In this document: positions 17,265-24,341 of the stretch, piece after piece
Layout: each line of letters begins with the position of its first letter
How positions within the stretch are numbered: position 1 is the stretch's first letter
Assembly: GCF_006715225.1 (NCBI RefSeq)
Contig: NZ_VFMU01000001.1
Span: 4,030,001 to 4,094,000 of the forward strand
Reading direction: 5' to 3'
DNA: 64,000 nucleotides
Source of the DNA: Arthrobacter sp. SLBN-112
GTDB lineage: Bacteria; Actinomycetota; Actinomycetes; Actinomycetales; Micrococcaceae
Notes under the pieces: model-generated
What the model saw: only the letters and a program-made list of their open reading frames with translations
What the model was told of the DNA's origin: nothing
Databases searched by the model: none
Translations under genes and position numbers: made by a program

Positions 17265-17876
17265 TTAGACCAGGATCTCCAGCACGGGCTGGACGTAGCT
17301 GCGGAAGAGATCGGGCTGCCCCATCAGATGCCGGCTCATGATGATCTTGTCCGGCTCCAGGTACCAGGCCCGCTGCTCGTCCAGGGGAAGTTCGATGATG
17401 GTGAGCTTGAAGTCCCGCGAGTCCCGCCCCACTTCCATCAGCCTGTCGTCCACCATGTCCTCGAGCAACTGGTCCGTTCCCGAGGCCACGCGTTCGGCCT
17501 CGAGCTCGGCGTATTCGCTCCTGCGCTCCCTGGCCCAGGTGAGCGCGGAGCCAAAGTGTGCCTGCAGGACCCGCTGGAGCGCCGGAGAGTTGCCGAACGC
17601 TTCGAAGCTGGGCGGGGAGAGCTCCGGAGCGGTGTGCGGGTGGGCCTTCAGCAGCTGCTCCCACCAGGCTTCCCACTCGGTCTTCAGCGCGCCGAGTCCG
17701 CCCACGTCTGCCGTCAGGTGGGTGTGGTCGGCGGGGCGCACTTTGGGTGTCGTATGGGACAGCATGGGATGCCCCACGCCGTTCAGGCCGGCCGCGTCCC
17801 GGACGTAGAGCGCGATCATCATCGGCCCGGACGTGTCGGTGGTGATCTGCCACCCTGAACCGCTTGCGTGATGCAT
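17265..17876 (-). CDS. Conserved hypothetical protein
   Basis: I do not recognise this 203-residue protein. It is soluble, has no cysteine, and is rich in Trp and Glu in the middle (TEWEAWWEQLL). A helical charged stretch lies at about 110-140. The C-terminal LTIIELPLDEQRAWYLEPDKIIMS segment looks like a beta-rich core. No signal peptide or membrane segment is seen. Codon and GC use match the neighbours. It stands alone between a convergent exported protein and a TetR regulator on the same strand 122 bases upstream. No function is proposed. Confidence 0.65.
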   Translation of the reverse strand: MHHASGSGWQITTDTSGPMMIALYVRDAAGLNGVGHPMLSHTTPKVRPADHTHLTADVGGLGALKTEWEAWWEQLLKAHPHTAPELSPPSFEAFGNSPALQRVLQAHFGSALTWARERRSEYAELEAERVASGTDQLLEDMVDDRLMEVGRDSRDFKLTIIELPLDEQRAWYLEPDKIIMSRHLMGQPDLFRSYVQPVLEILV

Positions 17877-17998
17877 CCCAAGTCCTTCCCTGGCCTGCCC
17901 ATGCCGGACGGCGTGAGCCGGTGCGCTGTACCCGGCTATCAGTCTATTCCCGCAGCCACTTCACGGTAGTGCAGGACGGACTGCGGATGGCAGAACGC

Positions 17999-18610
17999 TT
18001 ACCGTGCCAGCCCGTCCAGGTGCCGCTCAAGCACGTCACGGCACATCTGCGCGGTCATCCAGCCCGGTTGCAGCAGGGCATGCATGCACAGCCCGTCCAG
18101 CGTGGCCAGGAGCCGTTCTGCCTCCACCACCAGGTTCTCCTGCGGTTCATCCTCCGGGAGCAGGGAGGCCACCACCCCGCCAACGATTGCCGCGACGTCC
18201 CGGTGGCTGCGGTCGGCTTCGGCAGCGAGGAAGGGCCTGATCCGCGCCGCGTTTTTGAAGGCCAGCCAGGCGCAGGCCTCCACAGCCGTTTCCTCGTCCA
18301 GGGGAAGCATGCCGCCCAGGAGGGTTAAAACGGACTGTCGCTGTTGGGGGCTGGCCGGGACGGCCTCCTGTACTGCCGGCAGCAGGGCTTCAAGCCGGCC
18401 CACCACCCGGTCCACCACCATGCCGAACGAGAACGCCAGGAGTTCCTCGCTGCCTTCGAAGTAGTGCCGGACGGACCCAACTGCAAGCCCGGCCTCGTCC
18501 GCCACCTCCCGCAGCGAGGCGCGCTCCAGCCCGTCAACGGCGATGATACGGAGAACCGCTTGGACAACATCTTGGCGCCGGGCATCAGCGTCTACTATTT
18601 TGGGCACCAT
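17999..18610 (-). CDS. TetR-family transcriptional regulator
   Basis: The 203-residue regulator has an N-terminal TetR helix-turn-helix (about 8-55) with VVQAVLRIIAVDGLERASLREVADEAGLAVGSVRHYF and a BetI-like C-terminal ligand domain. The ligand is unknown. The ATG at 18610 was preferred over an upstream ATG at 18691 because the protein then begins just before the HTH and because a palindrome suited to autoregulation would otherwise lie inside the coding region. It is divergent from galE. Confidence 0.85.
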   Translation of the reverse strand: MVPKIVDADARRQDVVQAVLRIIAVDGLERASLREVADEAGLAVGSVRHYFEGSEELLAFSFGMVVDRVVGRLEALLPAVQEAVPASPQQRQSVLTLLGGMLPLDEETAVEACAWLAFKNAARIRPFLAAEADRSHRDVAAIVGGVVASLLPEDEPQENLVVEAERLLATLDGLCMHALLQPGWMTAQMCRDVLERHLDGLAR

Positions 18611-18617
18611 TCTTACT

Positions 18618-18631
18618 AGCACACTTGTGCT
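18618..18631. promoter_or_regulatory. Candidate TetR operator AGCACA-CT-TGTGCT
   Basis: A 6-base perfect inverted repeat with a 2-base centre lies 8 bases upstream of the TetR start codon and in the gap shared with galE. Position and symmetry suit autorepression. Confidence 0.45.
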
Positions 18632-18705
18632 TCCATCGCGGATTCCGCCGCCCGGGTGTACGCCCGGCATCCGGAACGCGGGGGCGGACACCGCTCCCCG
18701 TGGGA

Positions 18706-18711
18706 TAGCGT
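18706..18711 (+). promoter_or_regulatory. Leaderless -10 box TAGCGT for galE
   Basis: TAGCGT ends 6 bases before the galE ATG at 18718, with no ribosome binding site. Confidence 0.4.
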
Positions 18712-18717
18712 TGAGGC

Positions 18718-19731
18718 ATGAAAATCTTGGTTACAGGGGGCACCGGCTACATCGGTTCCCACACTGTTCTTTCCCTGCAGGAAGCCGGCCACGACGTGGT
18801 CGTCATCGACAACCTGGTCAACTCCAGCGAGGAATCGCTGCGGCGGGTGGCCGAACTCACCGGGAAGGCCGCGGAGTTCCACCACGTCGACCTTGTGGAC
18901 GAGGCCGCCGTCGAAAAGGTCTTTGCCCACAGCGGCATCGAGGCCGTCATCCACTTCGCCGGGCTCAAGGCTGTGGGGGAATCGGTGCAGGAGCCGTTGA
19001 AGTACTACTACAACAACCTGGTGGGCACCCTGAACCTGATCCGCGTGATGGACCGGCACGACGTCCGGTCCATCGTGTTCAGCTCCTCAGCAACCGTCTA
19101 CGGCGAACACAATCCCATCCCGTACGTGGAAAAGATGGAGATCGGCGCCAACAACCCCTACGGGCGCACCAAGGAACAGATCGAAGACATCCTCTCCGAC
19201 CTCGGGGCGGCCGACTCCCGCTGGCACATAGCACTGCTGCGCTACTTCAACCCGGTGGGCGCACACCCCTCGGGCCGGATCGGCGAAGACCCCCAAGGCA
19301 TCCCCAACAACCTGGTTCCTTTCATCGCCCAGGTGGCAGTGGGCCGGCGCGAGAAGCTCATGGTCTTCGGCCGCGACTACGACACCCCGGACGGGACCTG
19401 CCTGCGCGACTACATCCACGTGGTGGACCTGGCCGAAGGGCACGTTGCGGCGCTTGACCACATCGCCGGGCGTACCGGCGTCTTCCGCTGGAACCTCGGC
19501 TCCGGCAAGGGCTCCTCCGTCCTGGAGGTCCTGCGCTCCTTCGAAAAGGCCGTGGGCAAGCCCATCCCCTACGAGATCACCGGCCGCCGTGCCGGGGACC
19601 TTCCCGCGTTCTGGGCCGACGCCACCTCTGCGCTGGCGGACCTGAGCTGGTCCACCACCAAGACGGTGGACCAGATGTGCGAAGACCACTGGCGCTGGCA
19701 GAAGAACAACCCCCAGGGCTACGCCTCCTGA
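18718..19731 (+). CDS. galE: UDP-glucose 4-epimerase
   Basis: The 337-residue extended short-chain dehydrogenase has the NAD-binding GGTGYIGSH (residues 7-15), the catalytic serine region FSSSATVYG and the YGRTK motif supplying Tyr and Lys. NPVGAHPSG and the later GRDYDTPDGTCLRDYIHV are typical GalE elements. It interconverts UDP-glucose and UDP-galactose in the cytoplasm, serving galactose use and cell-wall galactan. It is probably monocistronic, with its own leaderless promoter and a hairpin region behind it. A galU gene lies elsewhere in the window. Confidence 0.95.
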   Translation: MKILVTGGTGYIGSHTVLSLQEAGHDVVVIDNLVNSSEESLRRVAELTGKAAEFHHVDLVDEAAVEKVFAHSGIEAVIHFAGLKAVGESVQEPLKYYYNNLVGTLNLIRVMDRHDVRSIVFSSSATVYGEHNPIPYVEKMEIGANNPYGRTKEQIEDILSDLGAADSRWHIALLRYFNPVGAHPSGRIGEDPQGIPNNLVPFIAQVAVGRREKLMVFGRDYDTPDGTCLRDYIHVVDLAEGHVAALDHIAGRTGVFRWNLGSGKGSSVLEVLRSFEKAVGKPIPYEITGRRAGDLPAFWADATSALADLSWSTTKTVDQMCEDHWRWQKNNPQGYAS

Positions 19732-19747
19732 CCCCGTCGATTGCTCC

Positions 19748-19783
19748 GTACTTGTCGTTCTGGAGGCCCGGAACGACAAGTAC
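19748..19783. repeat. Palindromic intergenic element
   Basis: Perfect 13-base arms (GTACTTGTCGTTC and its complement) surround a 10-base loop. No U-tract follows on either strand. It may be a dispersed repeat unit rather than a terminator; other copies were not seen in this window. Confidence 0.55.
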
Positions 19784-19811
19784 TCGGCAGTCGATGGTGA
19801 TTAACGCAAAA

Positions 19812-19844
19812 GCGGCCGCCAACCTGGAAAAGGTGGGCGGCCGC
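19812..19844 (-). terminator. Terminator hairpin for gltA
   Basis: A 9-bp GC-only stem (19812-19820 with 19836-19844) is followed on the minus strand by TTTTG. It sits 28 bases past the gltA stop. Confidence 0.65.
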
Positions 19845-19871
19845 CGTCGTAATGTCAGGCCTTAGCCGGGA

Positions 19872-21158
19872 TCAGCGGGCCGGGTAGTCCCGCTCCGGCT
19901 CGCCGATGTACAGCTGGCGCGGGCGGCCGATCTTGGTGTTGGGGTCATTGATCATTTCGCGCCACTGGGCAATCCAGCCCGGCAGGCGGCCGATGGCGAA
20001 CAGCACCGTGAACATCTTTTCCGGGAAACCCATCGCCTTATAGATCAGGCCGGTGTAGAAGTCCACGTTCGGGTAGAGCTTGCGCTGGATGAAGTAGTCG
20101 TCGTTCAGCGCCTTCTCCTCCAGGCGGAGGGCGATGTCCAGCAGTTCGTCGTTGCCGCCGAGCTTGGTGAGGATCTCGTGGGCCGTGGCCTTGACGATCT
20201 TCGCGCGCGGATCGTAGTTCTTGTAGACCCGGTGTCCGAAGCCCATGAGGCGGACGCCGTCCTCCTTGTTCTTGACCTTCTCCATGTAGTCCTCGGGCTT
20301 GGTGCCGTCGGCCTGGATCTGGCGAAGCATCTTGAGTACGGCCTCGTTGGCACCGCCGTGGGCAGGGCCGAAGAGTGCGTTGATGCCGGCGGACACCGAC
20401 GCGAACAGGTTGGCGTTGGACGAGCCCACCAGGCGCACGGTGGACGTGGAGCAGTTCTGCTCGTGGTCCGCGTGCAGGATGAGCAGCAGGTCCAGCGCCT
20501 TCGCTACGATCGGGTCCACTTCGTACTGCTCAGCAGGCAGGCCGAAGCTGAGGCGCAGGAAGTTCTCCACGAGGTTGTGGGAGTTGTCCGGGTACAGCAT
20601 GGGCTGGCCGATGGACTTCTTGTGCGCGTACGCCGCGATCACAGGCAGCTTTGCCATCAGGCGGATGGTGGAGACTTCGACCTGTTCTGCGTTGAACGGG
20701 TCCAGCGAGTCCTGGTAGAAGGTGGACAGCGCGGAAACGGCCGAGGACAGCACCGGCATCGGGTGCGCGTCCCGGGGGAAACCGCCGAAGAAGCCCTTGA
20801 GCTCCTCATGCAGCAGCGTGTGCCGGCGGATCTTCTGGTCGAACTCCTCCAGTTCCGTGGGCGTGGGCAGGTTGCCGTAGATCAGCAGGTAGGACACCTC
20901 AAGGAAGCTGGAGTGCTGCGCCAGCTGCTCGATGGGGTATCCGCGGTAGCGCAGGATGCCCGCATCGCCATCGATGTAGGTGATTGCCGAGGTGGTTGCT
21001 GCGGTGTTCATGAAGCCGGGGTCAAAGGTCACGGCACCGGTCTGCTTCAGCAGCTTGGAGACGTCGTAACCTTCGTTCCCTTCAACAACCTGGATGCGCG
21101 GGAGCTTCAGCTCGCCACCTGCGTGGAGCAGGGTCGCAGCATTGTTGGTCTCAGTCAT
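19872..21158 (-). CDS. gltA: Citrate synthase
   Basis: The 428-residue type II citrate synthase has the catalytic histidine motif GPAHGGANEAVL (about 268-279), the second histidine and Asp region GFGHRVYKNYDPRA (about 312-325) and the N-terminal VTFDPGFMNTA. It condenses oxaloacetate and acetyl-CoA in the TCA cycle. AAGGGGA precedes the ATG. The upstream 237 bases (21159-21395) hold the promoter, but I could not assign a clear -35/-10 pair or regulator site there. Confidence 0.96.
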   Translation of the reverse strand: MTETNNAATLLHAGGELKLPRIQVVEGNEGYDVSKLLKQTGAVTFDPGFMNTAATTSAITYIDGDAGILRYRGYPIEQLAQHSSFLEVSYLLIYGNLPTPTELEEFDQKIRRHTLLHEELKGFFGGFPRDAHPMPVLSSAVSALSTFYQDSLDPFNAEQVEVSTIRLMAKLPVIAAYAHKKSIGQPMLYPDNSHNLVENFLRLSFGLPAEQYEVDPIVAKALDLLLILHADHEQNCSTSTVRLVGSSNANLFASVSAGINALFGPAHGGANEAVLKMLRQIQADGTKPEDYMEKVKNKEDGVRLMGFGHRVYKNYDPRAKIVKATAHEILTKLGGNDELLDIALRLEEKALNDDYFIQRKLYPNVDFYTGLIYKAMGFPEKMFTVLFAIGRLPGWIAQWREMINDPNTKIGRPRQLYIGEPERDYPAR

Positions 21159-21395
21159 GGAGTCCCCTTCATGAGGCTTCTGGGCCTCTGTCGAAAGCTT
21201 GATCCAACATCAGGTGAGCCGCGCACGAAGCCTGAGAGGACAGGTTCCAACACCCGGGCTGCCTTCTTGTAGAAAGCCACCATTGATAGTCACTTAAAAA
21301 GTACCGCTCCTTGGCGGGTGTCACTAATCCGTGGCGTCCAAATCCGCCCCAAAAGGCACTGGATGTGGGGCGAGTCACATGAATATTACGGTGCC

Positions 21396-22547
21396 TCAGG
21401 AACCCGATCCGGCTATGCGTGCCACCGCCGCGTCAATCCGTTCGTCCGATCCGGTAAGGGCAACCCGGACGTATCCGTTGCCCGCGTCTCCGTAGAAAAC
21501 GCCCGGTCCCACCACAATGCCGAGGCCGGCCAGGCGTGCCACCGTGTCCCACGTGCCCTCCCCCGCCGTCGACCAAAGGTACAGGCCGGCGTCGGAATCC
21601 TTGATCTGCAGGCCGAAGTCCAGCAGGGCCGGCACCAGCCGCTCCCGGCGGCTCCGGTACAGGTCCTTCTGAGCCTCGACGTGCGAGTCGTCGCCCAGGG
21701 CCACGCGCATGGCCTCCTGGACGGGGTAGGGGACGATCATTCCTGCATGCTTGCGGCTGTTGACCAGGTTGGGCATCAGGTCCGGATCCCCGGCAACGAA
21801 CGCTGCGCGGTAGCCGGCCAGGTTGGACTGCTTGCTCAGCGAGTACACGGCCAGCAGGCCACGGTGCGAGCCGCCCGCCACCTGGGGGTCCAGAATGCTG
21901 GGGACCCGCCGGCCGCCGCGCTGGACGTCCCAGTCCCCCCATCCGAGTTCTGCGTAGCATTCGTCCGAGGCCACCACGGCGCCCAGCCCGCGGGCCTGCT
22001 CCACGAGCGCTTTCAGGGATCCGACGTCCCGGACGCTGCCCGTGGGATTTCCGGGGGAATTGACCCAGATGAGACGGACACGGGCGCGGGTGGCGTCGTC
22101 GAGTTCGTCCAGGTTGTCCGTTGCCACAGAGGTGACGCCTGCGAGGGTGGCGCCGATATCGTACGTGGGGTAGGCCGCCTTGGGACGTACGACGACGTCC
22201 CCCGGCTTGAGGCCCAGCAGCAGCGGGAGCCACGCGACGAGTTCCTTGGACCCCACTGTGGGCATGATGTTCCGGGGGTCCAGCCCGGCAACGCCGCGGC
22301 GCCGCTCGAACCAGCCGGCGATGGCTTCCCGGAGGGCCGGGGTGCCGTGCACCGTGGGATATCCGGGGGCGTTCGCGGCAGCTTTCAGTGCCTCCTGTAT
22401 CAGCTGCGGCGTGGGATCCACGGGCGTGCCGATCGAGAGGTTCACGGCTCCGCCGGGATGCTCCGAAGCCTTGGCCAGGTACGGGGCCATGGCCTCCCAG
22501 GGGTAGTCGGGCAGGTCCAGGCCAAACGAATTCACTGCTGCGGTCAC
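21396..22547 (-). CDS. dapC: Succinyldiaminopimelate transaminase
   Basis: The 383-residue class I PLP aminotransferase has WVNSPGNPTGSV, DECYAELGW and the Schiff-base lysine in YSLSKQSNLAGYR (about 237-249). The subgroup and the position directly behind a ferredoxin gene match mycobacterial dapC (Rv1178 after Rv1177). It aminates N-succinyl-2-amino-6-oxopimelate with glutamate, the step between DapD and DapE. Only 14 bases separate it from the ferredoxin stop, so the two are co-transcribed. Confidence 0.92.
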   Translation of the reverse strand: MTAAVNSFGLDLPDYPWEAMAPYLAKASEHPGGAVNLSIGTPVDPTPQLIQEALKAAANAPGYPTVHGTPALREAIAGWFERRRGVAGLDPRNIMPTVGSKELVAWLPLLLGLKPGDVVVRPKAAYPTYDIGATLAGVTSVATDNLDELDDATRARVRLIWVNSPGNPTGSVRDVGSLKALVEQARGLGAVVASDECYAELGWGDWDVQRGGRRVPSILDPQVAGGSHRGLLAVYSLSKQSNLAGYRAAFVAGDPDLMPNLVNSRKHAGMIVPYPVQEAMRVALGDDSHVEAQKDLYRSRRERLVPALLDFGLQIKDSDAGLYLWSTAGEGTWDTVARLAGLGIVVGPGVFYGDAGNGYVRVALTGSDERIDAAVARIAGSGS

Positions 22548-22561
22548 GGCGTGCGTCCGCG

Positions 22562-22888
22562 TCAGTGGTCTTGGTTCTGCGGCGGCAGGGCGGCGATCAT
22601 GGGGTGGTCCTTGCCCGTGTTGCCGATCTTGGCCGCGCCACCGGGCGACCCGAGGTCGTCGAAGAACTCAACGTTGGCCTTGTAGTAGTCGGCCCACTCC
22701 TCCGGGGTGTCATCCTCGTAGTAGATGGCTTCCACCGGGCACACCGGTTCACAGGCGCCGCAGTCCACGCATTCGTCCGGATGGATGTACAGCGAACGCT
22801 CGCCCTCATAGATGCAGTCGACCGGGCATTCCTCAATACATGCCTTGTCCTTGACATCCACACACGGCTGCGCGATTACGTACGTCAC
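22562..22888 (-). CDS. fdxA: 7Fe ferredoxin
   Basis: The 108-residue ferredoxin has cysteines at 9, 17, 21 and 25 and a second set at 40, 43, 46 and 50 (CVDCGACEPVCP). The spacing fits one 3Fe-4S and one 4Fe-4S cluster, and an acidic C-terminal extension is usual for this family. It carries electrons in the cytoplasm; the partner is unknown. The GTG at 22888 gives the normal MTYVIAQPC start; an upstream ATG would add 20 unrelated residues. GAGAGG lies just upstream. It heads the fdxA-dapC pair and is divergent from the SH3-like gene. Confidence 0.93.
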   Translation of the reverse strand: MTYVIAQPCVDVKDKACIEECPVDCIYEGERSLYIHPDECVDCGACEPVCPVEAIYYEDDTPEEWADYYKANVEFFDDLGSPGGAAKIGNTGKDHPMIAALPPQNQDH

Positions 22889-23014
22889 GTCCCTGGCCTC
22901 TCCACGTTGGGTTCCGGCTTCCCCGCCGGCTCTTGCATCCGGCAGCATGGCCGGACTATTGACATCTGAGCCTATTATCTCCCAGCCCGTTCCCGCGAAC
23001 CTAGCCGGCGCCCC

Positions 23015-23020
23015 TAGTAT
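23015..23020 (+). promoter_or_regulatory. Leaderless -10 box TAGTAT
   Basis: TAGTAT ends 6 bases before the GTG at 23027 of the small SH3-like gene. Confidence 0.5.
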
Positions 23021-23026
23021 GAACTG

Positions 23027-23266
23027 GTGAGTCAGCCATTACCTTCACCCGCCCGCTTCCTTGCCTCGGCTGCGCCCGGGATCCGCGTGGTGGTGCGTTA
23101 CCGGATCGAAGGTGGCCTCACGGATGCCCTGGGCCACCTGGTGGCCTGTGACGCCGTTTCCTGCACAATCCGGACCCGGCAGGCCGACGTCGTCATTCCC
23201 CTTGGGCAGGTGGTGGCCGCCAAGGAGGTCCCGCCCGCTCCCCCGCGCCGTCCAGCTGCTCGCTGA
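23027..23266 (+). CDS. Small SH3-like protein (Rv0428c N-domain type)
   Basis: The 79-residue protein contains GIRVVVRYRIEGGLTDALGHL followed by RTRQADVVIPLGQVVAAKEVPP. I recognise this as the short beta-barrel found at the N terminus of Rv0428c-type GNAT proteins, but here it stands alone without an acetyltransferase domain. In full-length members it precedes the catalytic domain; its own function is unknown. It is transcribed away from the ferredoxin gene and is likely leaderless. The gene could be a stand-alone partner of an acetyltransferase encoded elsewhere. Confidence 0.7.
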   Translation: MSQPLPSPARFLASAAPGIRVVVRYRIEGGLTDALGHLVACDAVSCTIRTRQADVVIPLGQVVAAKEVPPAPPRRPAAR

Positions 23267-23280
23267 CGACGGCTCTCATC

Positions 23281-23301
23281 GCGCAGGGACTGCCCGTGCG
23301 C
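23281..23301. repeat. GCGCAGGGAC-type palindromic repeat, left copy
   Basis: GCGCAGGGAC is followed by a partial inverted complement (CCCGTGCGC). The same 10-mer recurs at 24215 and 24255, on the other side of the DUF559 gene. Confidence 0.55.
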
Positions 23302-23315
23302 CTCCAACCTTGCCG

Positions 23316-24124
23316 TCACTGCGCAGTGCGGTACGTGGCCAGAGCCTGCTGCACCATCCGCACGAACTCGTTTGGCTCGCCTAGCAGCATCTCAAACGTC
23401 ACCCGGAGGGTTGGAACACCTCTCACAACGGTGACGTTCCACCGCCGCCGGTCCTCCCGGTAGGCTTCCCGGCTGCTGTGGTGCGCGTAACCGTCCGTCT
23501 CAATCCCCAGAAGGCCGTCAACGAGGAGGTCAAGATGGCCCATCCCTGGAATCTTGACCTGCAACTCGACGGTCAGCCCCGCTTCTTCCAGCAGGTACCG
23601 CGCCATTGTTTCGATAATGGATCCGGATTGCGGCTGGATCCTGGCAACCAGCGCACGTAATGCCTTCTCCCGCGCGGCCGGAAACTTCTCCCGGAGTTCC
23701 GGAAGCTGGACCAGTCCGGTCTTGACCGCTGATTCGGCGATGGCCAGGCCTTCGAGCGGCGGCAGGCAGCGGAGCGATTGGCAGACCATATCCAGATGCG
23801 TCAGGGGAATGCTGCTGCGATGCACCACACAGCCAGTGATGGACCGACCATGCCGGGCGGCAAGATGCGGTTTTTCCGGACGCCGGACCACCCACAGCCC
23901 CGCTGCCAGAGCGGCTGTGACGCAGCCGGGAACCGCGTGATGACGGCCGGCATGGAGGAGCAACGGATCCGCATCCGGCAGGGCATAGACACCCCGCGCC
24001 ACCCTTTGCACGGTTCCAGCAGACACACCGGCTTCGATGGACCGGCGGGAGACACGGCCAGCCGCAAGGAGTTGGTGGTACCAACTCCGCCCATGACGGC
24101 CAGCGCATCAATAACACTTTGCAT
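23316..24124 (-). pseudogene. AbiEi-like / DUF559 endonuclease-fold gene with N-terminal frameshift
   Basis: The family normally has an N-terminal winged helix and a C-terminal Vsr-like DUF559 domain. The frame from ATG 24124 gives MQSVIDALAVMGGVGTT and then loses similarity. The frame that continues as HQLLAAGRVSRRSIEAGVSAG, RVARGVYAL and the DUF559 core LDLLVDGLLGIETDGYAHHS...DRRRWN is offset by one base. One missing base near 24071-24080 (within ACCACCAAC on the coding strand) would explain this. An internal GTG at 24026 could still yield 236 residues including the whole nuclease-like domain. It is either a pseudogene or a sequencing error. Function of intact members is unproven. Confidence 0.65.
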
Positions 24125-24212
24125 GAGTGCATGCTGCCCGTACAACGGCCCGAGGGCACCGGGTTTGCGCGGCCATGTGGACAACGGGCTGGCGCCGTGA
24201 CGGAGCGGTTCA

Positions 24213-24264
24213 GTGCGCAGGGACAGTCCCCGCGCACCCAGCGCTGGGTTCATTGCGCAGGGAC
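24213..24264. repeat. Palindrome cluster with two GCGCAGGGAC copies, right side
   Basis: 24213-24237 forms a near-perfect hairpin (GTGCGCAGGGA with TCCCCGCGCAC). 24237-24248 is a perfect 12-base palindrome, CCCAGCGCTGGG. A further GCGCAGGGAC lies at 24255-24264. All 10-mers are in the same orientation as the left copy at 23281. Confidence 0.6.
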
Positions 24265-24291
24265 GCTCACGACAGGAATAAGACTTAACGC

Positions 24292-24324
24292 AGAATGCCA
24301 CCGGCCTGGAGCCGGTGGCATTCT
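24292..24324 (-). terminator. Terminator hairpin for typA
   Basis: A perfect 14-bp stem (24292-24305 with 24311-24324) with a 5-base loop begins 18 bases after the typA stop. The minus-strand side continues into GCGTTAAG. Confidence 0.75.
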
Positions 24325-24341
24325 GTTCGGTCAGGGCGTTG

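Noticed and set aside
21169..21378. 69-codon frame in the gltA-dapC gap
   Set aside because: No ribosome binding site, unusual composition and location in the gltA promoter region argue against a gene.
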